DNA of 64,000 bases from Bacteroides sp. M10 (GTDB lineage: Bacteria; Bacteroidota; Bacteroidia; Bacteroidales; Bacteroidaceae): positions 1,818,501-1,882,500 of the forward strand of contig NZ_CP060488.1 in the NCBI RefSeq assembly GCF_014334015.1, written 5' to 3'. The translations under genes were made by a program, and so were the position numbers. The notes below the pieces were generated by a model. The model made no database searches and had not been told where the DNA came from. It was given only the letters and a program-made list of their open reading frames with translations. Below are positions 9,746 to 18,440 of this stretch, one piece after another; within the stretch, counting starts at the first letter, position 1; each line of letters opens with the position of its first letter.

Positions 9746-11494
9746 CTAATTAAATGAACTCAACATTTTATCCTTGTCGTATCCTATGTATTCATAGCGT
9801 TCTATCCGGACACCTTGATTCTTTGCGGTAATACATGGACTTGTGCCGTTCCATGGGCTATCCATCCACCATTCTTCTACTAATAGCTTTCTTTGAGTTG
9901 AAGAGCTGTTGGTAAATGAGAACTGAACCTTTGAGGCATCTACAGCTCCACCGGAGTAACCTAGTACGGAATAAGTACCTGCCAGATTACGCAGATCGAC
10001 ATAAGTGAGCGGACAACCGGATGCATTTAGTGATGTGATGGATTTGCACCGGTTTATATCCAGATATGCTAATCCCGGATTGTTGCTCACATCTATAGAG
10101 GTTATCATATACTGATCGCCAGAAATGAGTTTGGTTAATCCTGCATTCTTGGCACTGAAAGTCTGAATTCCTTTCTCATCTACCGGACCTGCCGTGTAGC
10201 TGGTACTGATTGCGTATTTACTAAGATCGATTTCTCCCAGATTATTTCCATCCAGAATGAGGTTTTTGTATCCGCAGAAGTATTGTAGTCCTTCCAGATT
10301 AGTGATTCCCTTATTGCTAAGATCAAGGGTCGTGTTATTCTTGAAGTATTCAGTATTTAGAGCAGCCACTGTCAGAACTTTATCTCCATCGAATACATCC
10401 GGAACCAATGCTTTGAGTGCGTTTCGCAGATTGGTATCAGGAATTTCTCCGTACTTTTTCATTGTCTTCTGATATTTTCCGTAACTGTAATAATAGTTGT
10501 TGTTTCCATCGGGATAGTCGTGCATCCAGTCGTACCCTTCCACTGTCACTCCATTATTGATGGCATCTACGATAGAACCGCTATTGCTGTAGTATGAGTC
10601 CATCCACCAGGATTCCATTTTCAGGAGTCGTTCTTTACTTGCGTCATCGCTGAAAGTAAATTTGAAGTCTGTGCTGTTGTAGTTCAGACATCCGCCATAG
10701 ATACTGTGGTAATTGCGTACATCCAGATATACCAGTTTACAGTTTAGGGCAGAGAACTTCTCAATGTTATAACAATAATACAGGTCGACAGATTCTAGTT
10801 TGGTACTTCCATCTATGTTGAGAGATACCAATGTCGTGTTCGGCTGTTCCGAAGTGGCTAGTTCCAGTTTGGTCAGACCTGTGTTTTGTGCAGTCAGTTC
10901 AGACAGTCTGGATAGTACTTCTGCAGGAATTTCACTGATATCATTATTGTTGCAGATCAGTTTCCGAATGTTGCTGAAATACTCGAGTCCCTCCAGAGAA
11001 GTGATATTTTTATCGCTGATATTTAATGTGCCATCAGTGAAAGTGACATATTTAGCACTGGAAGATATCTTTTCTCCTTTAAATATATCAGGGAAAAGAG
11101 CAGACAAGGCATTACGCAGGTTTTCGTCGGGCATAACTCCAATAGTACTGTTGATGACGCCTAATGTTCGCATTTTGCTACCGCGTACCAATACAAGTCC
11201 ATAAGAATCTTTGGTGGCCGTAGAGGGGTAAAGTACCGTGATATGATCGGATGCTACTTCTCTGGTTTCCATGTAGATGGGCTGTTCAGTACCTCCTGAA
11301 AGGGAAGAAAGAGCCAGTACATCACAGTCGATAAAGCCATTTCCCTGAATGGTAATCTCTGTGCCCAGGGATTCTTCCGAAATATCCGGAAGCACTACAT
11401 TGGTTACTCCTAGGTCTGTGCCTAACTTTTCGTCTTCACATCCCAAAAGGAATACCATTCCAAGCATTAATAAAATGTAGAAATGTGTTTTCAT
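9746..11494 (-). CDS. Leucine-rich-repeat surface lipoprotein with internal duplication
   Basis: This 582-residue lipoprotein (lipobox FLLGC, Cys19) is probably a surface glycan-binding or accessory protein of the SusCD complex; I do not recognise a named family. An IPT/TIG-like domain (about 35-115, with SLGTEITIQGNGF) is followed by two related units. Unit 1 (about 119-330) starts GVMPDENLRNALSALFPDIF and unit 2 (about 349-575) starts GEIPDTNLRNALKALVPDVF. Each contains internalin-like leucine-rich repeats (ITSLEGLEYF, ITNLEGLQYF) and ends with a WWMDS-containing segment. Its position directly before SusC, where SusE/F-type binding proteins usually follow SusD, supports a binding role. It starts 37 bases after the GH36 fusion gene. 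Lipoprotein and repeat calls are clear; the role is inferred from context. Confidence 0.8.
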   Translation of the reverse strand: MKTHFYILLMLGMVFLLGCEDEKLGTDLGVTNVVLPDISEESLGTEITIQGNGFIDCDVLALSSLSGGTEQPIYMETREVASDHITVLYPSTATKDSYGLVLVRGSKMRTLGVINSTIGVMPDENLRNALSALFPDIFKGEKISSSAKYVTFTDGTLNISDKNITSLEGLEYFSNIRKLICNNNDISEIPAEVLSRLSELTAQNTGLTKLELATSEQPNTTLVSLNIDGSTKLESVDLYYCYNIEKFSALNCKLVYLDVRNYHSIYGGCLNYNSTDFKFTFSDDASKERLLKMESWWMDSYYSNSGSIVDAINNGVTVEGYDWMHDYPDGNNNYYYSYGKYQKTMKKYGEIPDTNLRNALKALVPDVFDGDKVLTVAALNTEYFKNNTTLDLSNKGITNLEGLQYFCGYKNLILDGNNLGEIDLSKYAISTSYTAGPVDEKGIQTFSAKNAGLTKLISGDQYMITSIDVSNNPGLAYLDINRCKSITSLNASGCPLTYVDLRNLAGTYSVLGYSGGAVDASKVQFSFTNSSSTQRKLLVEEWWMDSPWNGTSPCITAKNQGVRIERYEYIGYDKDKMLSSFN

Positions 11495-11531
11495 AAATAC
11501 TATTTGTTTAATGAATAAATAGAGTACATAG

Positions 11532-14500
11532 TTATTCTTGTTTTAAGACGATCACAGAATGAGCCGGAAGTAAACATAGAATTTTATCGTTCACTTTGAG
11601 AGGCTGGGCGTCCGGAGCCAACATTTGGTCTGTGGTAGGTAAACCGTCTTTGATATAACGGTAAACCTGATAATTCCCTTTGGCTTGCGTATGTTCGTTG
11701 ATGAGGCTTATTGTTTTCTCCTGGTCCATTCCATTGGCGAAAACATATACCCATTTGCCATTTGTGTTTCGAACAGCAGTTCCTGCATACCATTCTTCCG
11801 GTGTTGCTATCGGATGGATTTCAGCTCCCGGGCGTATGAAACGTGTCAACAGAGAATAGGCATAGTACTGCGGGCGTACCTCGTAATCACTTTTGATATC
11901 GTTGTAGTATGGCTCCGAAGCGTATGTTTTCTTTACATACTTCCATAAACCCAGTTGCTGCATTGCTCCGTAGTCTGCATCCTTACCATAGTATTGGTCT
12001 ATCAGGCTCCAATAGCTAACACCGCTTGCTCCTGCATTGAGTAGATTGATGACTATGCGTGTCATGAGTACTCCTCGTTCATACAAGTCGATATCTTTTT
12101 GTCTGGTGGCACCTACGCATTGATTACCTCCGAATTCACCGATGAAATGGGCTTTTCCAACTGAAGAGGCCAATTGAGAGTTTTGTTTTTCCCAATCCAG
12201 AATTGTGGAGTTCGGAGTTTCGTAGCCGAAGATATAGGTGTGGGAGTTGAATACGTCAGCAACGTTCGCCAGTCCTTTCGTGCAGGCTGCCAGATATTTA
12301 TGCGTTCCTGTACCTCCGTCTGAATTGTCAGAAAGACTGAAATGTACTTTATTTCGTATTCCATCCTCTTTGAAACGTCTGTCGAGTACTTTACACATTT
12401 CAATATAGTCGGCGGTGGGAGCAGCTTTACCTTTGATGATATATGACCAATCTGGTTCGTTGATCGGAGTAATCTCTTTGACGCACGTGTATTTTTTGTT
12501 GTTGAGCAGGTGTTGTACAAGTGCGGAAAAGTTCTCGCTCCATTCTTCATAGTTAGTCGGGGCTACTACCCAGTTACCATAATTCCCTTCGGCCAGGAAA
12601 TGTCCCGGAGGGGCTCCCCAAAGTACAAGGGTGACTTCCATTTTCTGTTCTTGTGCCATATTCAATACTTTGTAGAGTGATTGCATTTCTACAGAGTTGA
12701 AAGTGAAATTATGCCAGTCGATTTTGGATGCATCCGGATTGTCATTCTTTGGCTCATACCATTGTGGCATCACCATCACCCGTAAGCTTTGCAGTCCCAT
12801 TTCTTTGACACGTTTCACAACGATGCGCTCCCAGTCTTCAGCTTTGGCTCCATCATTGCGGGTCACATTTTGTGAGAGGAAGTGGGGATCTAGTTCTGCA
12901 CCTATAGCACGGAGCTTTACACCGGTTTTCTTTCCTACAGAAAGTTTCTGTATGGCAGTTGTTGAACTTTGGTATTTGATTATCAGACTACTTTGCGGGT
13001 TATCCAGTGTCAGCGTGAAGCCGTTAGCCAGTTCTTTACCGGTTTTCTTTATAGCCTCTCCTGTATCTTTATTGGTGAGTATATAAGTGTGGTCAGGGTG
13101 TAGTCCTGATAAATTGACAGTATAGCTCTTGTCCGGATTGTCTTTGCGGCGGAAAGCTACGATGTATCCGCTGTCATCCGACGGACGATAAAGTTGGTAT
13201 GCTAGCCAGATATTTTCCGAAGTAATGTTGTTTATTCCACTCAACGGATAGTAATCTTCATAGAAATAGGGACGGAGTTCTTTGAACTCTGCCTGGCGGT
13301 CGCGCATATCATAGATGGATTGTCCGGCTTCGGTTATTTTCCAGTTGTAGATAATAGAGGTTCCGAGGCTGGAACGGAAAGTGAATTTATCGGCACTCAC
13401 AGTTCCTGTACCATGCAGGGGAAGGTATAAGTTCAATCCGTAAGTATGGCATTGATAACCGATTGGTTCTCCATAACTGTAGTCTGTTCTCCACATCGGT
13501 GCACTGCGTGAGATACTTTCGAGGTCAATACGGCGTCCGCCACTGGCACAATTATCAACCAGCAAGCCCGGAAAGCGGTTCAGCAGATATTCCCAGAAAG
13601 AATAAAGTCCTTCAATGTATCGGATTTCGCAGATACCTTGTCTGCCAGGTTCATCATTGGCAGCCCAGAAACCTTCCGGTTCTATATTGAAATCCTGGCG
13701 GTAGTAGTCTATGCCATTTTCTTCGAGGAAGTCTCCGATATATTTACTCATCCATCGACATGCCTCCGGATTTCCGAGATTGAATAGATAAGAGTCGTGC
13801 TCACCATCTTTTGTCCAGTCTTCCTGTTTGGCTTTTCCTCTGGCATCCAACATCCATTGAGGGTGTTGCAGTGCCCAGGCTGAGCCTTTCATAACACGCT
13901 CCGGTTCAAACCATACCATGAACTTGGAACCAACTCTATGCACTTCGTCGGCGATGGGGCGTAACCCTTCGGGGAAACGAATAGAGTCGACGGTCCAGTT
14001 TCCTACGGTGTTCGCCCAATTCTTATGATTGGCTACATCTGCAGAGTGATTGTACCATCCGGCATCCAGCCAGAATACTTCGGGTACTAATTTGAATTGT
14101 TCATACCGTTTCACCATAGCAATGGCATAATCTGTAGTCAGGCAGGTATATTCATTACAGGGAGTAGGATCACCGTAGTTGAAACTGGTCGATATTGGAT
14201 ATACGGTCGGTTTACCATCTACTTTCCAAGTGTGGTGGGCTTGCACGAAACGGCGGAACTGGTTGTGTCCTTTCATCCGGTCGGAACCGTTCCAGAATGA
14301 CAGGCATACACTGGAAGTGCGGATGCTCTCTTCCGGATACAGATAGGTTTTCAAACGTTCAATTCCGGAGGTAAGCGCTACGCTTTGCTGGTCTGCACAG
14401 CGCACATCGGCAAACCAGGTTCCTGTCCATCCGATGGCTACGATAACTCCTTGATTGGCCGGAGATTCAATATTGAAGAATGGCATACGCATTTGTGAAG

Positions 14501-15041
14501 AGCGTCCACCTTCCGGTCTCATATAAAGATTATCACCCGGAGACAAGATTGTAAGTTGCTGGCTGAAATCTGATTTGGATGCATGGCTGCCTTCGGAATG
14601 ATGAAGGTTGAATGCTCCCGGATGCTGGTAGCGGAATGTGATATCAGACACTTTTACGTTGGCAATCTCCGGCGTATTTTTCTTTCCCTGGTTGGTGAAA
14701 CGGAGTACCCATTCCACCGTATTGAAGTCGGTAAAGCCTTTCACTTCACATTCGACTTTTAATCCTCCGGATGGTTCACGATAAGTATAAAGGTATTTCA
14801 GAACCTTGGGATCGTCACTTTTCTGACGCGTAGCCGTATAAGACCAGCTTTTGATAAATTCCTGTGAAGGTTTACCTCCATATTCGAAAGAGAAAGGAGG
14901 GACCACACCGCGGGCAAAGTGGGTGGTTATCCATTGGCTGGTGTTTACCAGGCGGTCGCTCATGCGGGCTACCGTCTGTCCTGTTCCATTATGAGGGAAC
15001 AGAAGCAGAATGAATAGATAATATAGTATTCTTTTTTTCAT
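11532..15041 (-). CDS. Two-domain glycosidase: GH36 alpha-galactosidase-like plus clan GH-A domain
   Basis: This 1169-residue secreted enzyme joins two catalytic modules. Residues about 25-690 match GH36 (clan GH-D): the nucleophile is Asp450 in YYRQDFN, the acid/base Asp520 in MWRTDY, and the family signature DNCASGGRRID lies between. Residues about 712-1169 form a clan GH-A barrel with acid/base Glu862 in TPINEPDW and nucleophile Glu969 in FIGEFGGN, followed by a GH30/GH39-like beta-sandwich ending LPAHSVIVL. The two modules resemble the separate neighbours at 15038-17137 and 18441-20036. Its ATG overlaps the stop of the upstream GH36 gene by four bases (ATGA), implying translational coupling. 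Alpha-galactosidase activity is the usual GH36 function but other alpha-linked substrates are known; the exact GH-A family is unassigned. Confidence 0.9.
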   Translation of the reverse strand: MKKRILYYLFILLLFPHNGTGQTVARMSDRLVNTSQWITTHFARGVVPPFSFEYGGKPSQEFIKSWSYTATRQKSDDPKVLKYLYTYREPSGGLKVECEVKGFTDFNTVEWVLRFTNQGKKNTPEIANVKVSDITFRYQHPGAFNLHHSEGSHASKSDFSQQLTILSPGDNLYMRPEGGRSSQMRMPFFNIESPANQGVIVAIGWTGTWFADVRCADQQSVALTSGIERLKTYLYPEESIRTSSVCLSFWNGSDRMKGHNQFRRFVQAHHTWKVDGKPTVYPISTSFNYGDPTPCNEYTCLTTDYAIAMVKRYEQFKLVPEVFWLDAGWYNHSADVANHKNWANTVGNWTVDSIRFPEGLRPIADEVHRVGSKFMVWFEPERVMKGSAWALQHPQWMLDARGKAKQEDWTKDGEHDSYLFNLGNPEACRWMSKYIGDFLEENGIDYYRQDFNIEPEGFWAANDEPGRQGICEIRYIEGLYSFWEYLLNRFPGLLVDNCASGGRRIDLESISRSAPMWRTDYSYGEPIGYQCHTYGLNLYLPLHGTGTVSADKFTFRSSLGTSIIYNWKITEAGQSIYDMRDRQAEFKELRPYFYEDYYPLSGINNITSENIWLAYQLYRPSDDSGYIVAFRRKDNPDKSYTVNLSGLHPDHTYILTNKDTGEAIKKTGKELANGFTLTLDNPQSSLIIKYQSSTTAIQKLSVGKKTGVKLRAIGAELDPHFLSQNVTRNDGAKAEDWERIVVKRVKEMGLQSLRVMVMPQWYEPKNDNPDASKIDWHNFTFNSVEMQSLYKVLNMAQEQKMEVTLVLWGAPPGHFLAEGNYGNWVVAPTNYEEWSENFSALVQHLLNNKKYTCVKEITPINEPDWSYIIKGKAAPTADYIEMCKVLDRRFKEDGIRNKVHFSLSDNSDGGTGTHKYLAACTKGLANVADVFNSHTYIFGYETPNSTILDWEKQNSQLASSVGKAHFIGEFGGNQCVGATRQKDIDLYERGVLMTRIVINLLNAGASGVSYWSLIDQYYGKDADYGAMQQLGLWKYVKKTYASEPYYNDIKSDYEVRPQYYAYSLLTRFIRPGAEIHPIATPEEWYAGTAVRNTNGKWVYVFANGMDQEKTISLINEHTQAKGNYQVYRYIKDGLPTTDQMLAPDAQPLKVNDKILCLLPAHSVIVLKQE

Positions 15042-17137
15042 TCTTTATTCGGTTTTTCGTTGGTAACTTTATATTTTAGTAATAAGGAACTATGTGGCTT
15101 TTCGAGGAACAGTGGCAACAGACTGGTCAGTTCTTTTCCCTGATAGATTTTGCTCTGTCGGCTATCCATGTCTGTCACTGTATAGTATTTTTCCGGATCC
15201 ACTCCTGAAAGTCTGACGGTGATTTGTTTGTCTTTGGAGGCGGTTCTGCGGAAAGCAACGATAATACCACTGTCGTCCGATGGACGATGCATTTGATAGG
15301 CTAGCCAGATATCATCCCGCGTCATGTCTTCTGTACCCGTCAGTGGGTAATAATCTTCGTAATAGTAAGGTCTGATTTCGTGGAATTCTTTCAGACAACG
15401 TTGCATTTCGTAAACGGAGGCATTTTTATCGGTTATTTTCCAGTTATAAATCAAAGCTGTGCTGACGCTTGAGCGGAAAGAATACGGATCGGTCTGTAAA
15501 CTACCTGTTCCATGTAAAGGCAGGAAGAAATTCAGGCCATACGTGTGACATTGGTAGCCGTCCGGATCGTCGTAATGATAATAATCACTCCTCCATAGTG
15601 GTGCGCTTCGGCCGATTGTTTCCCAGTCAATACGTCGTCCCCCACTGGCACAGTTGTCTATGAGCAGGTTCGGGAATCGGTTCAGCAGATAATCCCAGAA
15701 GTAGTATAGTCCTTCGATGTGTCGTATCTCTTTCATTCCTGTACGTCCGGGCTCATCGTTGGCTGCCCAGTAGATGTCCGGCTGCATATTGAAATCCTGA
15801 CGGTAATAGTCTATGCCGTTTTCTTCGAGCATATCGCCTATATATTTACTCATCCAGTGGCAGGCTTCCGGATTTCCCAGATCGAACAGTAGGTAGGTGT
15901 CATTGTTGTGTTCGGGAATGTCGAGCATCCAGTCGGGGTGTTCTACTGCCCATTGGGTACCACGGATGACACGCTCGGGTTCGAACCAGACCATGAATTT
16001 AGCTCCTACTTTGTGTATTTCGTCGGCTACAGGACGAAGTCCTTTGGGGAAGCGCAATGTATCTACAGTCCAGTTACCGGCTGTGTTGGCCCAGGTCTTG
16101 CCATGTTCGAAGTCTGCAGCATCGGTGTTCCATCCGGCATCCAGCCAGAATACTTCGGGCTTCAATCCGAACTGTATGTAACGTTTCACCATGGCAATGG
16201 CATAATCGGCTGTCAGGCATGAGTATTCCGTACAAGGTGCGGGGTCCCGATAGTTGAATCCGCTGGAAAGAGGATATTCGGCAAATTTTCCGTTGATTTT
16301 CCGTGACTTGTGTGCCAGGACAAAACGGCGGAATTTATTGTGTCCTGCCATCCGGTCGATATTTTCCCAAAACATCAGACTGATACTTGGGGTACGAATT
16401 GTTTCCTGTGGACGTAAGTATAATTTCATGGTTTTCATTCCCGAAGCCATGGATATTGTACGATTATCTTGTGCGCATACATCTGCATACCAGGTGCCCG
16501 ACCAGCCTACTCCTAATATGACTCCCTGTCCGGCAGGTGATTCAATGTTGAAGAAAGGAAGATAGTCCCCTTCTGAAGAGCGTCCTCCTTGTGGAGACAT
16601 CTGTTTGGTTTCACCCGTTGCCAGAGTAACTGAACGTGGATGGAAATCATATTTGGAGATATGGTTTCCGTCTGCATAGTGTAACTTGAATTCTCCTTTA
16701 GAAGCGTATTGCATGGCAAGGTCCACTACTTTCACTTGTTCCAGAGTGGGAGAGTTGCTCGTACCTTTGTTGGTGAAGTTCAATACCCATTCGGCAGCTT
16801 GATAACTGGGATAGCCTTTTACGGTACATTCTACTTTCAGTCCGTTGGTAGGATTGTAGTAGGTAAAGAGATACTTTATCACATCCGCTTCTTCGGATTC
16901 TATCTTTTGCTGGGAATAGTCCCATTGGCGGATAAATTCTGCGGAAGGTTTCCCGTCACATATAAACGAGAACGGAGGTGTTTTTCCTTTAGCGAATTGT
17001 TTCTGAATCCATTTTTCGATTTCAGGAATGTGTTTGGAGATTTTAGCCGTCGTCTGACCCACGGCTATGATGCTCCACACACTCATAATCAGTAATGAGA
17101 ACAGGAATTTCGATTCGATTTTCTTGAAATGTTTCAT
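15038..17137 (-). CDS. GH36 family alpha-galactosidase-like enzyme
   Basis: This 699-residue secreted protein has a signal peptide (about 1-27, IIAVGQ) and a GH36 layout: an N-terminal beta-supersandwich, a TIM barrel with GLKPEVFWLDAGW, FMVWFEPERV, nucleophile Asp448 (YYRQDFN), signature DNCASGGRRID and acid/base Asp518 (WRSDY), then a C-terminal beta domain. GH36 enzymes remove terminal alpha-galactose, and some alpha-N-acetylgalactosamine, by a retaining mechanism. It is closely similar along its whole length to the N-terminal module of the fusion enzyme encoded immediately downstream, with which it shares an ATGA overlap. The MFS transporter gene ends 12 bases upstream. The substrate linkage is inferred from family only. 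Confidence 0.92.
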   Translation of the reverse strand: MKHFKKIESKFLFSLLIMSVWSIIAVGQTTAKISKHIPEIEKWIQKQFAKGKTPPFSFICDGKPSAEFIRQWDYSQQKIESEEADVIKYLFTYYNPTNGLKVECTVKGYPSYQAAEWVLNFTNKGTSNSPTLEQVKVVDLAMQYASKGEFKLHYADGNHISKYDFHPRSVTLATGETKQMSPQGGRSSEGDYLPFFNIESPAGQGVILGVGWSGTWYADVCAQDNRTISMASGMKTMKLYLRPQETIRTPSISLMFWENIDRMAGHNKFRRFVLAHKSRKINGKFAEYPLSSGFNYRDPAPCTEYSCLTADYAIAMVKRYIQFGLKPEVFWLDAGWNTDAADFEHGKTWANTAGNWTVDTLRFPKGLRPVADEIHKVGAKFMVWFEPERVIRGTQWAVEHPDWMLDIPEHNNDTYLLFDLGNPEACHWMSKYIGDMLEENGIDYYRQDFNMQPDIYWAANDEPGRTGMKEIRHIEGLYYFWDYLLNRFPNLLIDNCASGGRRIDWETIGRSAPLWRSDYYHYDDPDGYQCHTYGLNFFLPLHGTGSLQTDPYSFRSSVSTALIYNWKITDKNASVYEMQRCLKEFHEIRPYYYEDYYPLTGTEDMTRDDIWLAYQMHRPSDDSGIIVAFRRTASKDKQITVRLSGVDPEKYYTVTDMDSRQSKIYQGKELTSLLPLFLEKPHSSLLLKYKVTNEKPNKE

Positions 17138-17149
17138 TAGAATATAGGT

Positions 17150-18304
17150 TTATGTGGTTTTTACTTTTCTCATTATTCCGATCAGATAGCACCATACAAT
17201 GGCAAGTACTATAATTGCAGATAACTGACTGTGGAATGAATCAGTGATTATTCCTAAAATAGGCGGGAGGACGGCACCGCCGGATACGCCGACGATAAGA
17301 AGTGCAGATACTTCGTTCGCTTTCTCGGGAACACGTTTCAAAGACAGAGAGAAGATGATGGAAAACAGATTGGCATATCCTATCCCGAAAACCGCTACAC
17401 ATCCGAGGATAAACCAGAGATTAGTGCTAATGGTCATCAGTATCAATCCTGTGAGAGCTATCCAGACGCTATAAATATAGAATTTACTTTCTGAATATTT
17501 CATCAGTAGGATACCACCCAAAAAGGCTCCTACAGTGCGGGCGAAGAAATACACACTATTTCCCATTCCTGCATCTGTCAGTGGTAGATCGCAACGTTCC
17601 ATCAGGAATTTAGGGAAAGTCATATTGATACCTACGTCTACACCTACCAGCACGAGAATACCGATAAAGAAAGCAAGAATGTATTTGTCTTTGAATAATT
17701 CAAGAGTGACTTTGAAAGAAATGTTCTTCCGTTCCTGTTGTTTTTCTTGTATAGGGGTAAGCCATAGCCATATCAAAGCGAGCAGTGACAGTCCGGCATA
17801 AATGGGGAATATCATTTTCCATCCGAAAAAACTACCAGTCACCCAAGCTGCCAGGATAGGACCCAGGAATGAACTGACTGCTTTGACAAATTGTCCTAGG
17901 GTTAATGTACCTGTCAACTTATCGTTTGCAACGACATCCGTTACTAATGGATTGAGTGAAACTTGCAATAGAGTGTTACCGATACCTATCAAGGCAAATG
18001 CGATTAATATGGCGGTAAAGTCGTATGCAACGAGTGGAAGGCACATGGCTAATACATGGAATGCGAAGCTAAGTAGTACGGTTTTCTTGCGTCCGATGCG
18101 ATTCATTAACATTCCGGTGGGAATAGAAAGCACCAGGAACCACAAGAAACAGGATAGAGAGATGAGATTAACCATCGTATCGGTGAGATGGCTGAAATCA
18201 TTCTTCACATAGCTCGTGGTTATTCCGACAATGTCAACAAATCCCATAACGAAGAATCCGAACATGACGGAGAGCATTTTTACTATGGATATTTCTTTTT
18301 TCAT
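17150..18304 (-). CDS. MFS sugar transporter
   Basis: This 384-residue inner-membrane protein has about 12 hydrophobic segments and the MFS loop motif between the second and third helices (GMLMNRIGRKKTVLLSF). The overall pattern, with a long cytoplasmic loop around residues 195-205 (TPIQEKQQERKN), fits proton-coupled MFS sugar carriers like those encoded in other Bacteroides PULs. It would import the monosaccharide or disaccharide freed in the periplasm by the GH36, GH-A, GH2 and GH78 enzymes, delivering it to the ROK kinase and GmhA-type isomerase of the same transcript. A structured repeat array fills most of the gap upstream (18336-18438) and may set its expression apart from the preceding gene. 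The specific sugar is unknown. Confidence 0.88.
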   Translation of the reverse strand: MKKEISIVKMLSVMFGFFVMGFVDIVGITTSYVKNDFSHLTDTMVNLISLSCFLWFLVLSIPTGMLMNRIGRKKTVLLSFAFHVLAMCLPLVAYDFTAILIAFALIGIGNTLLQVSLNPLVTDVVANDKLTGTLTLGQFVKAVSSFLGPILAAWVTGSFFGWKMIFPIYAGLSLLALIWLWLTPIQEKQQERKNISFKVTLELFKDKYILAFFIGILVLVGVDVGINMTFPKFLMERCDLPLTDAGMGNSVYFFARTVGAFLGGILLMKYSESKFYIYSVWIALTGLILMTISTNLWFILGCVAVFGIGYANLFSIIFSLSLKRVPEKANEVSALLIVGVSGGAVLPPILGIITDSFHSQLSAIIVLAIVWCYLIGIMRKVKTT

Positions 18305-18335
18305 TCGTGTACTTTTGATGATAAATTACTTGGTT

Positions 18336-18438
18336 GGTGGGCATATATATCCAGCACGGTGGATATATATGGCTAACATGGTGAATATATATGCCCAATA
18401 CGGTGTATATATATCCCCACTAAATGGGGTATATATAC
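18336..18438. repeat. Array of about five AT-core repeats at 20-24 bp spacing, able to form two exclusive sets of hairpins
   Basis: Five units, four starting GGTG or GGGG, each carry an ATATATA(T) core; cores begin at 18343, 18363, 18385, 18407 and 18431. Units 1 and 2 form a perfect 12-bp inverted repeat (CATATATATCCA at 18342-18353 with TGGATATATATG at 18360-18371). Units 4 and 5 form a 13-bp stem with one bulged base (18405-18418 with 18426-18438). Unit 1 can instead pair with unit 3 (GGGCATATATAT at 18339-18350 with ATATATATGCCC at 18385-18396). The array occupies the space between the stop of the GH-A gene (18441) and the start of the MFS gene (18304), so it is transcribed. No run of Ts follows, so a simple terminator is not obvious. 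Confidence 0.85.
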
Positions 18439-18440
18439 TT

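Noticed and set aside
18336..18438. Possible CRISPR array
   Set aside because: Units abut with no unique spacers of 25-40 bp and pair with one another as hairpins.
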